Shown: positions 44,316 through 52,821 of the stretch, one piece after another
Position numbering within the stretch: position 1 is the stretch's first letter
Layout of the letters: every line of letters begins with the position of its first letter
Origin: Streptomyces tibetensis
Lineage (GTDB): Bacteria > Actinomycetota > Actinomycetes > Streptomycetales > Streptomycetaceae
Direction of reading: 5' to 3'
DNA: 64,000 nucleotides
Assembly: GCF_007655005.1 (NCBI RefSeq)
Contig: NZ_SZVW01000010.1
Span: 62,001 to 126,000 of the forward strand
The notes under the pieces: generated by a model
Databases searched by the model: none
Seen by the model: the letters and a program-made list of their open reading frames with translations, nothing else
What the model was told of the DNA's origin: nothing
Position numbers and translations under genes: made by a program

Positions 44316-44795
44316 ATGAAGCCGTTGGATCACCTGGAGCATCTGGACAAGCACCTCGTCGACGAGCTGGCACAGGTGGCGCGCGAGACGGTACGGGAGG
44401 AGCTGCGCGAGCAGACGCGCAAGCAGCGCCGCAAGGCCGCCTTGTACGCCGCGTCCGGCGCGCTCGCCCTGTACGCGGGCGCGGCCCTCGCCCTCGCCGT
44501 GGGGCTGGCCCTCGCCCTCGGACTGCCCGACTGGGCCGCCGCGCTGATCACCGCCGTGATCCTGGGCGCCCTCGCCTACGTGCTGCGCGGCATGGCGCGG
44601 CCGTCCCGGCCGGGCGCGGGGCACACGGCCGGGACGGCGCCGGGCGGAGACGGTGCCCGCCGGACCGCTGCCGAAGCGGTCGGCGGCATGCCGTATCCGC
44701 CGGTGCCGCCGGCCCCGCCCGGTGGCACGGCCGCCCCGGGCCCCGTGCCCCCGCGGCCGGCGGGCGACCCGGACGTACCCCGACGCGGGGTGTGA
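44316..44795 (+). CDS. phage-holin-family (DUF1469-like) membrane protein
   Basis: 159-aa small membrane protein. An amphipathic N-terminal helix (about 1-43) with many charges is followed by two hydrophobic segments (about 44-66 and 71-92), and then a Gly/Pro-rich tail. This is the layout of the YqjE/holin_3_6 family, which is chromosomal and not a sign of a prophage. An SDR gene follows after six bases, so both are likely co-transcribed. Confidence 0.78.
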   Translation: MKPLDHLEHLDKHLVDELAQVARETVREELREQTRKQRRKAALYAASGALALYAGAALALAVGLALALGLPDWAAALITAVILGALAYVLRGMARPSRPGAGHTAGTAPGGDGARRTAAEAVGGMPYPPVPPAPPGGTAAPGPVPPRPAGDPDVPRRGV

Positions 44796-44801
44796 TGCCG
44801 G

Positions 44802-45833
44802 GTGCGCACACCAGGAACATCGCACCGGCGCGGCCGTGTGGTGGTGGTGACCGGAGCCAGCGGCGGTGTCGGCCGGGCCGCGGTCCGGGCCTTCGCCGCC
44901 CGCGGCGACAGGGTGGCCCTGCTCGCCCGCGGACGTGAGGGACTCGCCGCCACGGCGGACGAGGTGCAACGCGCCGGCGGCGAGGCGCTCGTCGTCCCCG
45001 TGGACGTCTCCGACGCCAAGGCCGTCGACGATGCCGCCCAGCAGGTCGTCGATGCCTACGGCCACATCGACGTCTGGGTCAACAACGCCTTCACCGGGGT
45101 GTTCGCGCCGTTCACCGAGGTCGCCCCGGAGGAGTTCCGGCGGGTGACCGAAGTGACCTACTTGGGCTACGTGTTCGGCACCCGGGCCGCCCTGCGCCAC
45201 ATGCTGCCGCGCGACCGCGGCACGATCGTGCAGGTCGGCTCCGCACTCGCCTACCGGGGCATTCCGCTGCAGTCGGCGTACTGCGGGGCCAAGCACGCGA
45301 TCCAGGGGTTCAACGAGTCGCTGCGCTGCGAGCTGCTGCACGCGCGCAGCGGGGTGCGGACCACGATGGTGCAGCTGCCGGGTCTCAACACGCCGCAGTT
45401 CGACTGGGTGCTGAACCGGATGCCCGGGCGGGCCCGGCCGGTCGCGCCCGTGTACCAGCCGGAGGTCGCGGCCCGGGCCATCGTGCACGCGTCGTCGCAC
45501 GCACGGCGCCGGGAGTACTGGGTGGGCGGCTCCACCGCCGCCACCCTCCTCGCGAACGCGGTGGCTCCCGGGCTGCTCGACCGCTACCTGGCCCGCACCA
45601 ACGTCGACGCGCAGCAGGAGGACGGCCCGCCCGAGGGGCCCGCGAACCTGTGGTCCCCGGCGGACGGGCCGCACGGGCGGGACTTCGGCGCGCACGGGCG
45701 CTTCGACGACGAATCCACGGACGACAGCCCGCAGCAGTGGCTGTCGCGGAACCGGGGATGGATGGGCGCGGCCCTCACCACGGCAGCCGCCGCCCTGACC
45801 GTACGCAAGCTGACCGGCCGGGCTCGGCGCTAG
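44802..45833 (+). CDS. SDR-family oxidoreductase with C-terminal membrane tail
   Basis: 343-aa NAD(P)-dependent dehydrogenase. VVTGASGGVGRAAV is the cofactor loop and ALLARG favours NADP; VNNA, the Ser in VQVGSALAYRG, and YCGAKHA (catalytic Y-x3-K) are present. After the SDR domain (about 250) an extra hydrophilic linker leads to a short hydrophobic end (MGAALTTAAAALTV), maybe a tail anchor. It is six bases from the holin-like gene. Substrate unknown. Confidence 0.9.
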   Translation: MRTPGTSHRRGRVVVVTGASGGVGRAAVRAFAARGDRVALLARGREGLAATADEVQRAGGEALVVPVDVSDAKAVDDAAQQVVDAYGHIDVWVNNAFTGVFAPFTEVAPEEFRRVTEVTYLGYVFGTRAALRHMLPRDRGTIVQVGSALAYRGIPLQSAYCGAKHAIQGFNESLRCELLHARSGVRTTMVQLPGLNTPQFDWVLNRMPGRARPVAPVYQPEVAARAIVHASSHARRREYWVGGSTAATLLANAVAPGLLDRYLARTNVDAQQEDGPPEGPANLWSPADGPHGRDFGAHGRFDDESTDDSPQQWLSRNRGWMGAALTTAAAALTVRKLTGRARR

Positions 45834-45853
45834 CGCCCCGCCCCGCAGACCCG

Positions 45854-46243
45854 CTACGCGTCTTCTGCGCCGTCCCCGCAGCCGCCGTCCCCGGAGCCGT
45901 CGAGGAACCGCAGCAGTACGGTCGCCTCCGCCCGCAGCCGGTCGGCACGATCCGCGTGGGCGGGGGCGGTCAAGTGTGCTGCCGCCTCCAGACGTTCGGC
46001 GGCCTCGGCGCGTACGACGTCCACCATCTCGCGCTCACCGAGCTCGCGCCGGGCCACCTCGGTGGCACCGGCTCCGACCGGCGAGGCCTCCAGAGCGGCG
46101 GCCCGGGGCACGGCGCCGTCCACGGGCACCGCCTCGGCGTTGTCCAGCGCGGCCAGCGTGCCGCGCAGGGCACTCACCGCGGCCTTGTCCCGGGCCCGCA
46201 TCGCTTCCGGCAGGGCGTCACGCATACGCAGACGAACAGACAT
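45854..46243 (-). CDS. GatB/YqeY-domain protein
   Basis: 129-aa helical protein. LRMRDALPEAMRARDKAAVSALRGTLAALDNAEAV is the start of the YqeY family, which resembles the tail of the GatB amidotransferase subunit. The family is usually about 150 aa and its role is not settled. It lies convergent to the SDR gene, separated by 20 bases, and 91 bases from the next gene. Confidence 0.85.
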   Translation of the reverse strand: MSVRLRMRDALPEAMRARDKAAVSALRGTLAALDNAEAVPVDGAVPRAAALEASPVGAGATEVARRELGEREMVDVVRAEAAERLEAAAHLTAPAHADRADRLRAEATVLLRFLDGSGDGGCGDGAEDA

Positions 46244-46334
46244 GCGGGCGACTGTAAGCGACCCACCACAGGTCCGTCCCCGGATTTCCCGCCCCCGGAC
46301 GTCCCGGGGCGCGGGTCAAAGGGTGGGCGCGAGG

Positions 46335-47297
46335 TCAGACGGCCTGCTGGAGCTGCGGCAGCACCTTCGTGCGGTAGAAGTCGAAGAAGCCGCGCAGGTC
46401 CGGCCCGATCTGGTTGACATAGACCCGGTCGAAGCCCGCGTCGGCGAACTGCTTCAGCTCCGCCACGTGCTCGTCCACGTCGTCACCGCACACCCGGTTC
46501 GCCCGCACCATGTCCTCGGTGACGAGCTGTTGCGCCTGCTCGAAATGCTTGGGGGAGGGCAGCACCTGACCGAGCTCGCCCGGCAGCTGCTCGTTCGCCC
46601 AGAGCCGGTGGACGGTCCGTACGGCCTCGTCCTTGTCGGTGTCGTAGCAGACCTTGGTGCCGCCGCTGACGAGCTTTCCGCCGCCCCCGCCCTTGCGGTA
46701 CTGCTCCACCATCGCCTCGTCCGGCATCATGGTGATGTAGCCGTCTCCGACGCGGGAGGCGAGCTGCGTCGCGGCGGGGCCGAAGCCGGAGATGTCGATC
46801 GGGATCGGTTCGTCCGGGACGGTGTAGAGGCGGGCGTTCTCGACCGTGTAGTGCGGCCCGTGGTGGTTGACCTCCTCGCCGCTGAACAGCCGGCGCATCA
46901 CCTGGATGGCCTCCTCCAGCATGTCCAGCCGGACGTGCGCCGGGGGCCAGTGGTCGCCCAGGATGTGCTCGTTGAGCGCCTCACCGGAGCCGACGCCGAG
47001 CCGGAAGCGGTTGTTCGTCATCACCGCGCTGGTCGCCGCGGCGTGCGCCACCACCGCCGGGTGCATACGCACGGTGGGACAGGTCACCGCGGTCTCGATC
47101 GGCAGGGACACCGCCTCGGACAGCGCGCCGATCACCGACCACACGAACGGGCTCTGACCCTGCTCGTCGTTCCAGGGGTGGTAGTGGTCGGAGATCCACA
47201 GCGCCTGGAATCCGGCCTGCTCGGCCATCCGCGCCTGCTCGATCAGCTCGGCGGGTCCGTACTGCTCGCACGAGAGGAAGTATCCGTACTCGGGCAT
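46335..47297 (-). CDS. LLM-class F420-dependent oxidoreductase
   Basis: 320-aa luciferase-like TIM-barrel flavin/F420 enzyme. The start MPEYGYFLSCEQYGPAELIEQA and the ALWISDHYHPW, VTCPTVRMHPAVVAHAAAT and LGVGSGEALNEHI motifs match the F420 glucose-6-phosphate dehydrogenase-like subfamily. The His in SDHYHP is a likely active-site residue. The true substrate is unknown. It is divergent from the flavoprotein gene, with three 25-base repeats in between. Confidence 0.92.
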   Translation of the reverse strand: MPEYGYFLSCEQYGPAELIEQARMAEQAGFQALWISDHYHPWNDEQGQSPFVWSVIGALSEAVSLPIETAVTCPTVRMHPAVVAHAAATSAVMTNNRFRLGVGSGEALNEHILGDHWPPAHVRLDMLEEAIQVMRRLFSGEEVNHHGPHYTVENARLYTVPDEPIPIDISGFGPAATQLASRVGDGYITMMPDEAMVEQYRKGGGGGKLVSGGTKVCYDTDKDEAVRTVHRLWANEQLPGELGQVLPSPKHFEQAQQLVTEDMVRANRVCGDDVDEHVAELKQFADAGFDRVYVNQIGPDLRGFFDFYRTKVLPQLQQAV

Positions 47298-47359
47298 GGG
47301 GAAGTGCCTCCGCGACGTCGGCGGTCCGTATCCCGCACCGGGTACCCGAGCGAGGGTCC

Positions 47360-47434
47360 GGAAACCGGCGGCGTGCGGGTGAGCGGAAACCGGCGGCGTG
47401 CGGGTGAGCGGAAACCGGCGGCGTGCGGGTGAGC
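47360..47434. repeat. three tandem 25-bp repeats
   Basis: Three identical 25-base units (47360-47384, 47385-47409, 47410-47434), each beginning GGAAACCGGCGG and ending GCGGGTGAGC. They lie in the divergent region between the LLM gene and the NDH-2-like gene, 85 bases before the latter's GTG. They may be slippage products or regulator sites. Confidence 0.9.
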
Positions 47435-47518
47435 GGGCTCCGGCCGACGTTTGGGTGCCCTGGCCAGGGGGACGCGGAAGGCTCCCGAGCTACGCGACAG
47501 CGCCGGAGGCGAGCGACC

Positions 47519-49513
47519 GTGAGTCGACCCCGCATCCTGATCGTCGGTGCCGGCTTCGCCGGGTACCGCACGGCCCGCACCCTGTCCCGGCTCACCCGGG
47601 GCCGGGCTCACATCACCCTGCTCAACCCGACCGACTACTTCCTGTACCTGCCCCTGCTGCCCCAGGTCGCCGCCGGTGTCCTGGAGCCGCGCCGGGTCAC
47701 GGTCTCCCTCTCGGACTCGCTGCCGGACGTGCGGCTGGTGCTGGGCGAGGCCGACCGCATCGACCTCGACGACCGCACGCTGCACTACACCGGCCCCGAA
47801 GGGGAGGGCGGCACCCTCGCCTACGACCGGCTGGTGCTGGCCGCGGGCAGTGTCAACAAGCTGCTGCCCATTCCCGGTGTCGCCGAGCACGCGCACGGCT
47901 TCCGGGGGCTGCCGGAGGCCCTGTACCTGCGCGATCACGTGACCCGGCAGGTGGAGCTCGCGGCCTCCTCCGACGATCTGGGGACGTGCGCCGCGCGGTG
48001 CACCTTCGTGGTGGTCGGCGCCGGGTACACGGGCACCGAGGTCGCCGCGCACGGGCAGCTGTTCACCGACGCGCAGGTGCGCAAGCACCCGCTGCGGCAG
48101 GGCATGCGGCCGCGCTGGATGCTGCTGGACGTGGCGCCGCGGGTGCTGCCCGAGATGGACGAGAGGCTCTCCGCGACCGCCGACCGGGTGCTGCGGCAGC
48201 GGGGTGTGGACGTGCGCATGGGGACCTCCGTGAAGGAGGCCACGCACGACGGTGTCCTGCTGACCGACGGCGAGTTCGTCGAGACCCGGACGCTGGTGTG
48301 GTGCGTGGGGGTGCGCCCCGACCCGCTGGTCGAGTCCCTCGGGCTGCCCATGGAGAAGGGGCGGCTGCTCGTCGACCCGCATCTGCGGGTTCCGGGCCGG
48401 CCGGAGCTGTTCGCCTGCGGTGACGTGGCCGCGGTGCCCGATCTGGAGAACCCGGGGAGCTACACGTCGATGACGGCGCAGCACGCCTGGCGGCACGGCA
48501 AGGTCGCGGCGGAGAACGTCGCCGCCTCGCTCGGTCTCGGCGGTGCGCGCACGCCGTACCGCCACCGCGATCTGGGTTTCGTCGTCGACCTGGGCGGGGC
48601 GAAGGCCGCCGCCAATCCGCTCGGCGTGACCTTGTCCGGCGTACCGGCGGGCGCGGTGACGCGGGGCTACCATCTCGCCGCGATGCCCGGAAACCGCGTC
48701 CGGGTCGCGGCCGACTGGTTGCTGGATGCGGTCCTGCCGCGCCAGGCCGTGCAGTTGGGTCTCGTACGGTCCTGGTCGGTGCCGCTGGACACCTCGTCCC
48801 CCGAGGTAGCCCGGGTGCCGGGCGGGCCAGCCGGGCAGCGGCAGGAGGCGAGCGCCCGGTCCGGACCGGGGGCGGCGCTCGCGGCCGACACGGACGACGG
48901 GGGCACCGGCGCCCGACCGGGCCGGTACCGGCCCCCCGATGAGCCCGCGAAGGGGCAGCCCGGATCCGGGCCGACGCAGGTACGGCCCGGATCCGGGGCC
49001 GCGGTGCTGCGGTCCGAGCCCGAGACGGCGAAGGGCCGCCCGGCTGCGGACGCCCCCGGCCGGGGGCACGGGGAGCTGCGGTCCGAGTCGGAGACGGCGA
49101 AGGGGCGCCCGGATGCGGGGACGGCTGCGGCTGCGCGGTCTGCCCACGAGCCTGCGAAGAACCAGCCGGGTGGCGAGCCCGCCAGGAATCAGCCCGGCGG
49201 CGAGCCGGCCAGGAATCAGCCGGGCGGTGAGCCTGCGAAGAACCAGCCGGGTGGCGAGCCGGCCAGGAATCAGCCCGGGGGCGAGCCGGCCAGGAATCAG
49301 CCGGGCGGTGAGCCTGCGAAGAACCAGCCGGGCGGTGAGCCTGCGAAGAATCAGCCGGGCGGTGAGCCTGCGAAGAACCAGCCCGGCGGTGAACCGGCGA
49401 AGAACCAGCCCGGTCCCGGTCAACCGCCCCCGGCCCCTCATCCCGCCCCCGGCCCCGTCAAACGAACCGACGTCCCGGACGACCCGGACGACTCCACGAA
49501 AGGAGACTCATGA
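47519..49513 (+). CDS. NDH-2-like FAD/NAD(P) oxidoreductase with a repetitive C-terminal tail
   Basis: 664-aa flavoprotein. The enzyme part (about 1-425) has the FAD site VGAGFAGYRTA (about 8-18), the NAD site VVVGAGYTGTEVA (about 163), YDRLVLAAGS and FACGDVAAVPD, as in type II NADH dehydrogenases. From about residue 430 follows a Gly/Pro/Glu-rich tail that includes ten 9-residue units (G-G-E-P-A-K/R-N-Q-P). The GTG at 47519 follows GGAGG. The gene overlaps the transketolase start by four bases. The tail may tether the enzyme; its function is unknown. Confidence 0.88.
   Translation: MSRPRILIVGAGFAGYRTARTLSRLTRGRAHITLLNPTDYFLYLPLLPQVAAGVLEPRRVTVSLSDSLPDVRLVLGEADRIDLDDRTLHYTGPEGEGGTLAYDRLVLAAGSVNKLLPIPGVAEHAHGFRGLPEALYLRDHVTRQVELAASSDDLGTCAARCTFVVVGAGYTGTEVAAHGQLFTDAQVRKHPLRQGMRPRWMLLDVAPRVLPEMDERLSATADRVLRQRGVDVRMGTSVKEATHDGVLLTDGEFVETRTLVWCVGVRPDPLVESLGLPMEKGRLLVDPHLRVPGRPELFACGDVAAVPDLENPGSYTSMTAQHAWRHGKVAAENVAASLGLGGARTPYRHRDLGFVVDLGGAKAAANPLGVTLSGVPAGAVTRGYHLAAMPGNRVRVAADWLLDAVLPRQAVQLGLVRSWSVPLDTSSPEVARVPGGPAGQRQEASARSGPGAALAADTDDGGTGARPGRYRPPDEPAKGQPGSGPTQVRPGSGAAVLRSEPETAKGRPAADAPGRGHGELRSESETAKGRPDAGTAAAARSAHEPAKNQPGGEPARNQPGGEPARNQPGGEPAKNQPGGEPARNQPGGEPARNQPGGEPAKNQPGGEPAKNQPGGEPAKNQPGGEPAKNQPGPGQPPPAPHPAPGPVKRTDVPDDPDDSTKGDS
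49148..49417 (+). repeat. ten 27-bp in-frame tandem repeats
   Basis: Ten units of 27 bases encode E-P-A-K/R-N-Q-P-G-G. Lys and Arg variants fall in the order K,R,R,K,R,R,K,K,K,K, so parts of the array may have been copied as three-unit blocks. The array lies in the tail of the NDH-2-like protein and likely varies in copy number between strains. Confidence 0.93.
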
Positions 49514-51357
49514 ACACCGGTGAACTCACCGACCTCGGACAGCAGCTGCGGGTGGACAGTGTCCGCGCCGCCGCCGCGGCGGGCTCCGGGCACCCGACGT
49601 CCTCGATGTCCGCGGCCGACCTGATGGCCGTCCTGCTCGCGCACCACCTCCGCTACGACTTCGACCGCCCCGCCCACCCCGGCAACGACCGCTTCGTCCT
49701 CTCCAAGGGCCACGCCTCCCCGCTGCTGTACTCCGCGTACAAGGCGGCCGGCGCCATCGACGACGAAGAGCTGCTCACCTTCCGCAAGCTGGGCAGCCGC
49801 CTCGAAGGGCACCCCACCCCGCAGCGCCTGCCGTGGGTCGAGACGGCCACCGGTTCGCTCGGGCAGGGCCTGCCCGTCGGGGTCGGCATCGCGCTGGCCG
49901 GCAAGCGGCTCGACCGCACCGGCTACCGCACCTGGGTGCTGTGCGGTGACAGCGAACTGGCCGAGGGTTCCGTGTGGGAGGCCGCCGAGCACGCCGGGTA
50001 CGAGCACCTGGACAACCTCACCGTGATCGTCGACGTCAACCGGCTCGGCCAGCGCGGCCCCACCCGGCACGGCCACGACCTGGACGCCTACGCCCGGCGT
50101 TTCCAGGCCTTCGGCTGGCACACCGTCGAGGTCGACGGCCACGACGTGGACGCCGTCGACCGGGCCTACGCCGAGGCCGCCTCCACCAAGGGCCAGCCCA
50201 CCGCGATCCTCGCCCGCACCCTCAAGGGCAAGGGTGTCGAGGGCGTCCAGGACCGCGAGGGCCTGCACGGCAAGCCGCTTCCGGAGGCCGAGGAGGCGAT
50301 CACCGAACTCGGCGGTCAGCGCGACACCCGCGTCCGGGTGCAGGAGCCGGCCGCCGCCCGCATGCTGCACTCCGTCCACACCGGGAACTTCGAACTCCCG
50401 AGGTGGGACAAGGGCGAGGAGATCGCCACCCGCAACGCCTTCGGCGAGGCGCTCGCCGCCCTCGGCACCGGCCGCGGCGACATCGTCGCCCTGGACGGCG
50501 AGGTCGGCGACTCCACCCGCGCCGAGTTCTTCGCCAAGGAGCACCCCGACCGCTACTTCGAGTGCTACATCGCCGAGCAGCAGCTCGTGGCCTCGGCGGT
50601 CGGGCTCGCGTCCCGCGGCTGGGTGCCGTACGCCGCCACCTTCGCGGCCTTCCTCACCCGCGCGTACGACTTCATCAGGATGGCGTCCGTCAGCGGCTCC
50701 GGCATCAACCTCGTCGGCTCGCACGCGGGCGTCGCCATCGGCCAGGACGGACCCAGCCAGATGGGCCTGGAGGACCTGGCGATGATGCGGGCGGTGCACG
50801 GCTCGACCGTGCTGTACCCGTGCGACGCCAACCAGACCGCCCGGCTCGTCGGCGCGATGGCAGGCCTGGAGGGCGTGCGCTACCTGCGCACCTCGCGCGG
50901 CGAGAGCCCGGTGATCTACGCCCCCGACGAGGAGTTCCCGGTCGGCGGCAGCAAGGTGCTGCGCTCCTCCGGCCAGGACCGGCTGACCCTCGTCGCGGCC
51001 GGTGTCACCGTGCACGAGGCGCTGGCCGCCGCCGAGGCCCTGGAGCAGGAGGGCATCGCGGTGCGGGTGATCGACCTGTACTCCGTCAAGCCCGTCGACC
51101 GGGCCACCCTGCGCCGGGCCGCCGAGGAGACCGGCTGCCTGGTGACCGTGGAGGACCACCACCCGGAGGGCGGCCTCGGGGACGCGGTCCTGGACGCCTT
51201 CACCGACGGACGCCCCGTACCGCGCCTGGTGCGGCTCGGCGTACGGAGCATGCCGGGCTCGGCCTCCCCGGAGGAGCAGTTGCGCGCCTCGGGCATCGAC
51301 GCGGACTCCATCGCGGCGGCCGGGCGGCTGCTGGTGGAGGAGGCGGTCGTGCGGTGA
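49510..51357 (+). CDS. tkt: transketolase
   Basis: 615-aa thiamine-diphosphate enzyme that moves two-carbon units in the pentose phosphate pathway. The N-terminal domain has GSGHPTSSMSAADLM and the cofactor motif GDSELAEGSVWEAAEHAG...DVNRLGQ. The middle domain has the catalytic Glu in ECYIAEQQLV and the C-terminal domain follows. It is shorter than the usual 690-aa form. The ATG overlaps the flavoprotein stop by four bases and its end overlaps ligD by four. Confidence 0.93.
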   Translation: MNTGELTDLGQQLRVDSVRAAAAAGSGHPTSSMSAADLMAVLLAHHLRYDFDRPAHPGNDRFVLSKGHASPLLYSAYKAAGAIDDEELLTFRKLGSRLEGHPTPQRLPWVETATGSLGQGLPVGVGIALAGKRLDRTGYRTWVLCGDSELAEGSVWEAAEHAGYEHLDNLTVIVDVNRLGQRGPTRHGHDLDAYARRFQAFGWHTVEVDGHDVDAVDRAYAEAASTKGQPTAILARTLKGKGVEGVQDREGLHGKPLPEAEEAITELGGQRDTRVRVQEPAAARMLHSVHTGNFELPRWDKGEEIATRNAFGEALAALGTGRGDIVALDGEVGDSTRAEFFAKEHPDRYFECYIAEQQLVASAVGLASRGWVPYAATFAAFLTRAYDFIRMASVSGSGINLVGSHAGVAIGQDGPSQMGLEDLAMMRAVHGSTVLYPCDANQTARLVGAMAGLEGVRYLRTSRGESPVIYAPDEEFPVGGSKVLRSSGQDRLTLVAAGVTVHEALAAAEALEQEGIAVRVIDLYSVKPVDRATLRRAAEETGCLVTVEDHHPEGGLGDAVLDAFTDGRPVPRLVRLGVRSMPGSASPEEQLRASGIDADSIAAAGRLLVEEAVVR

Positions 51358-52313
51358 GCGGCGGCGACGGCACGCGCGGGGTGCGGGCGGGCCGCCGCAC
51401 GGTGGAGGTGCACCGGCCGGACAAGGTGCTCTTCCCCGGCGGCGGCGACGCCAAGGAGTACACCAAGGCCGATCTCGTGGACTTCTACCGGGCCGTCGCG
51501 CCCTTCATGCTGCCGCACCTGCGCGGTCGGCCACTGATGCTGGAGAGGCACCCGGACGGCATCGACGGCCCGACGTTCATGCAGAAGAACACACCGGAGC
51601 ACTACCCGGAGTGGATCCCCCGGGTCGAGGTGGCCAAGGAGGGCGGCACCGTCCGCCACGCCGTCTGTGACGACACCGCCACCCTCCTCTACCTGGCCGA
51701 CCAGGCGAGCATCACCCTGCACCGCTGGCTGTCCCGCGCCGACAGCGTCGACCACCCCGACCGGCTGGTCTTCGACCTCGACCCTCCCCCAGTGCCCGAA
51801 GGGCCTGGGGGGTCCCCCAGGGACGACTTCGAGGCCGTGCGCGAGGCCGCCCGGCGCCTGGGGGAGCTGCTGGACGAGCTGGACCTGCCCTCGGCGCTGA
51901 TGACCACCGGCTCGCGCGGGCTGCACGTCATCGTGCCGCTGAACGGCCGGCACCACTTCGACGAGGTGCGCGCCTTCGCCCGGGACGTCGCCGACACCCT
52001 CGCCGACGCACATCCCGACCGGCTCACCACCGCAGCCCGCAAGAAGGAGCGCGGTGAGCGGCTCTACCTCGACATCCAGCGCAACGCCTACGCCCAGACC
52101 GCCGTCGCGCCCTACACGGTCCGGCCCCGCCCGGGCGCGCCGGTGGCCACCCCCATCACCTGGGACCAGCTGGACGACCCCGAGCTGCACGCCCGCCGCT
52201 GGACCGTCGCCGACGCCGTCGAGCAGGCCCGTACCAACCCCTGGTCCGGCCTGCTGAGCCGCGGCAGGGCGCTGGGACCGGCCCGGCGGCGGCTGAACGC
52301 CCTGCGTGGCTGA
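51354..52313 (+). CDS. LigD-type DNA polymerase/primase domain protein
   Basis: 319-aa stand-alone polymerase domain of the LigD/AEP group, which fills and extends ends in non-homologous end joining. LMLERHPDGIDGPTFMQKNTPEH is at the start; the catalytic pair is in VFDLDP (Asp 141 and 143), SRGLHV holds motif II (about 187-192), and YLDIQRNAYAQTAV the third Asp. No ligase or Ku is next to it. A hairpin-forming segment adds about eleven residues (146-156) right after the catalytic DLDP. GTG 51354 overlaps the tkt stop by four bases. Confidence 0.88.
   Translation: MSGGDGTRGVRAGRRTVEVHRPDKVLFPGGGDAKEYTKADLVDFYRAVAPFMLPHLRGRPLMLERHPDGIDGPTFMQKNTPEHYPEWIPRVEVAKEGGTVRHAVCDDTATLLYLADQASITLHRWLSRADSVDHPDRLVFDLDPPPVPEGPGGSPRDDFEAVREAARRLGELLDELDLPSALMTTGSRGLHVIVPLNGRHHFDEVRAFARDVADTLADAHPDRLTTAARKKERGERLYLDIQRNAYAQTAVAPYTVRPRPGAPVATPITWDQLDDPELHARRWTVADAVEQARTNPWSGLLSRGRALGPARRRLNALRG
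51786..51819 (+). repeat. palindromic mini-element inside the ligD coding region
   Basis: CCCCCAG pairs with CTGGGGG around GCCC-GAA-GGGC with one bulged T (51786-51811), and a second CCCCCA follows (51814-51819), so two alternative hairpins share the central G run. The segment encodes PPVPEGPGGSPR in frame between DLDP and DDFEAVR, where homologues I remember run from one to the other directly. It resembles GC-rich hairpins often seen between Streptomyces genes. Confidence 0.7.
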
Positions 52314-52403
52314 GACCCCGGCGATCTACCGGTGGGTGTCAGATGCATGCGCCTGTAGAGGTTTGGCGAACACGCTTGCGGCCACACGGAGGGGGAGGTG
52401 GCC

Positions 52404-52775
52404 ATGTCGAACACAAAAAACACGCAAGAGTCACAGAGTTCACAGAAGTCTCAGGACTCACAGAATTCGGACAAGACGAACGACAACCAGAAGGCCGACA
52501 GCCGGCCGAGGCCGATGGAGGTGCTGCGCCAGGCGCGCGGCCAGCTCGCGGAGCTCACCGGCATGGAAGCCGAGTCCGTGTCGTCCTTCGAGCAGACGGA
52601 GGAGGGCTGGGCGCTGGAGGTCGAGGTCCTCGAACTCGAGCGCGTACCCGACACGATGAGCCTGATGGCGAGCTACCAGGTGGAGCTCGACGCAGAGGGG
52701 CAGCTCACGGGTTACCGGCGCGTCCGCCGCTACGAACGTGGTCGGTCCGACGCGCGCAGGTCCGGCGGCCGCTAG
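52404..52775 (+). CDS. gvpO: gas vesicle protein GvpO
   Basis: 123-aa protein. The N-terminal 35 residues are low in complexity (Ser, Gln, Asn, Lys); the GvpO domain follows (EVLRQARGQLAELTGMEAESVSSFEQTEEGW) and ends YRRVRRYERGR. GvpO is needed for gas vesicles in several organisms, possibly for assembly or expression. ATG 52404 is fixed by GGGGGAGG five bases upstream; a GTG at 52398 lies inside it. First gene of the gvp operon, 90 bases after ligD. Confidence 0.93.
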   Translation: MSNTKNTQESQSSQKSQDSQNSDKTNDNQKADSRPRPMEVLRQARGQLAELTGMEAESVSSFEQTEEGWALEVEVLELERVPDTMSLMASYQVELDAEGQLTGYRRVRRYERGRSDARRSGGR

Positions 52776-52821
52776 GCCGCCCGAACGAACCAGCACCCAC
52801 ACACGAGGAGGAACACCCGGC

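Noticed and set aside
44316..44795. Holin as sign of a prophage
   Set aside because: No phage structural, lysis or integration genes are near; this family is chromosomal in actinomycetes.
51354..52313. Complete NHEJ operon with Ku and ligase
   Set aside because: Only the polymerase domain is present; no Ku or ligase frame is in the window.
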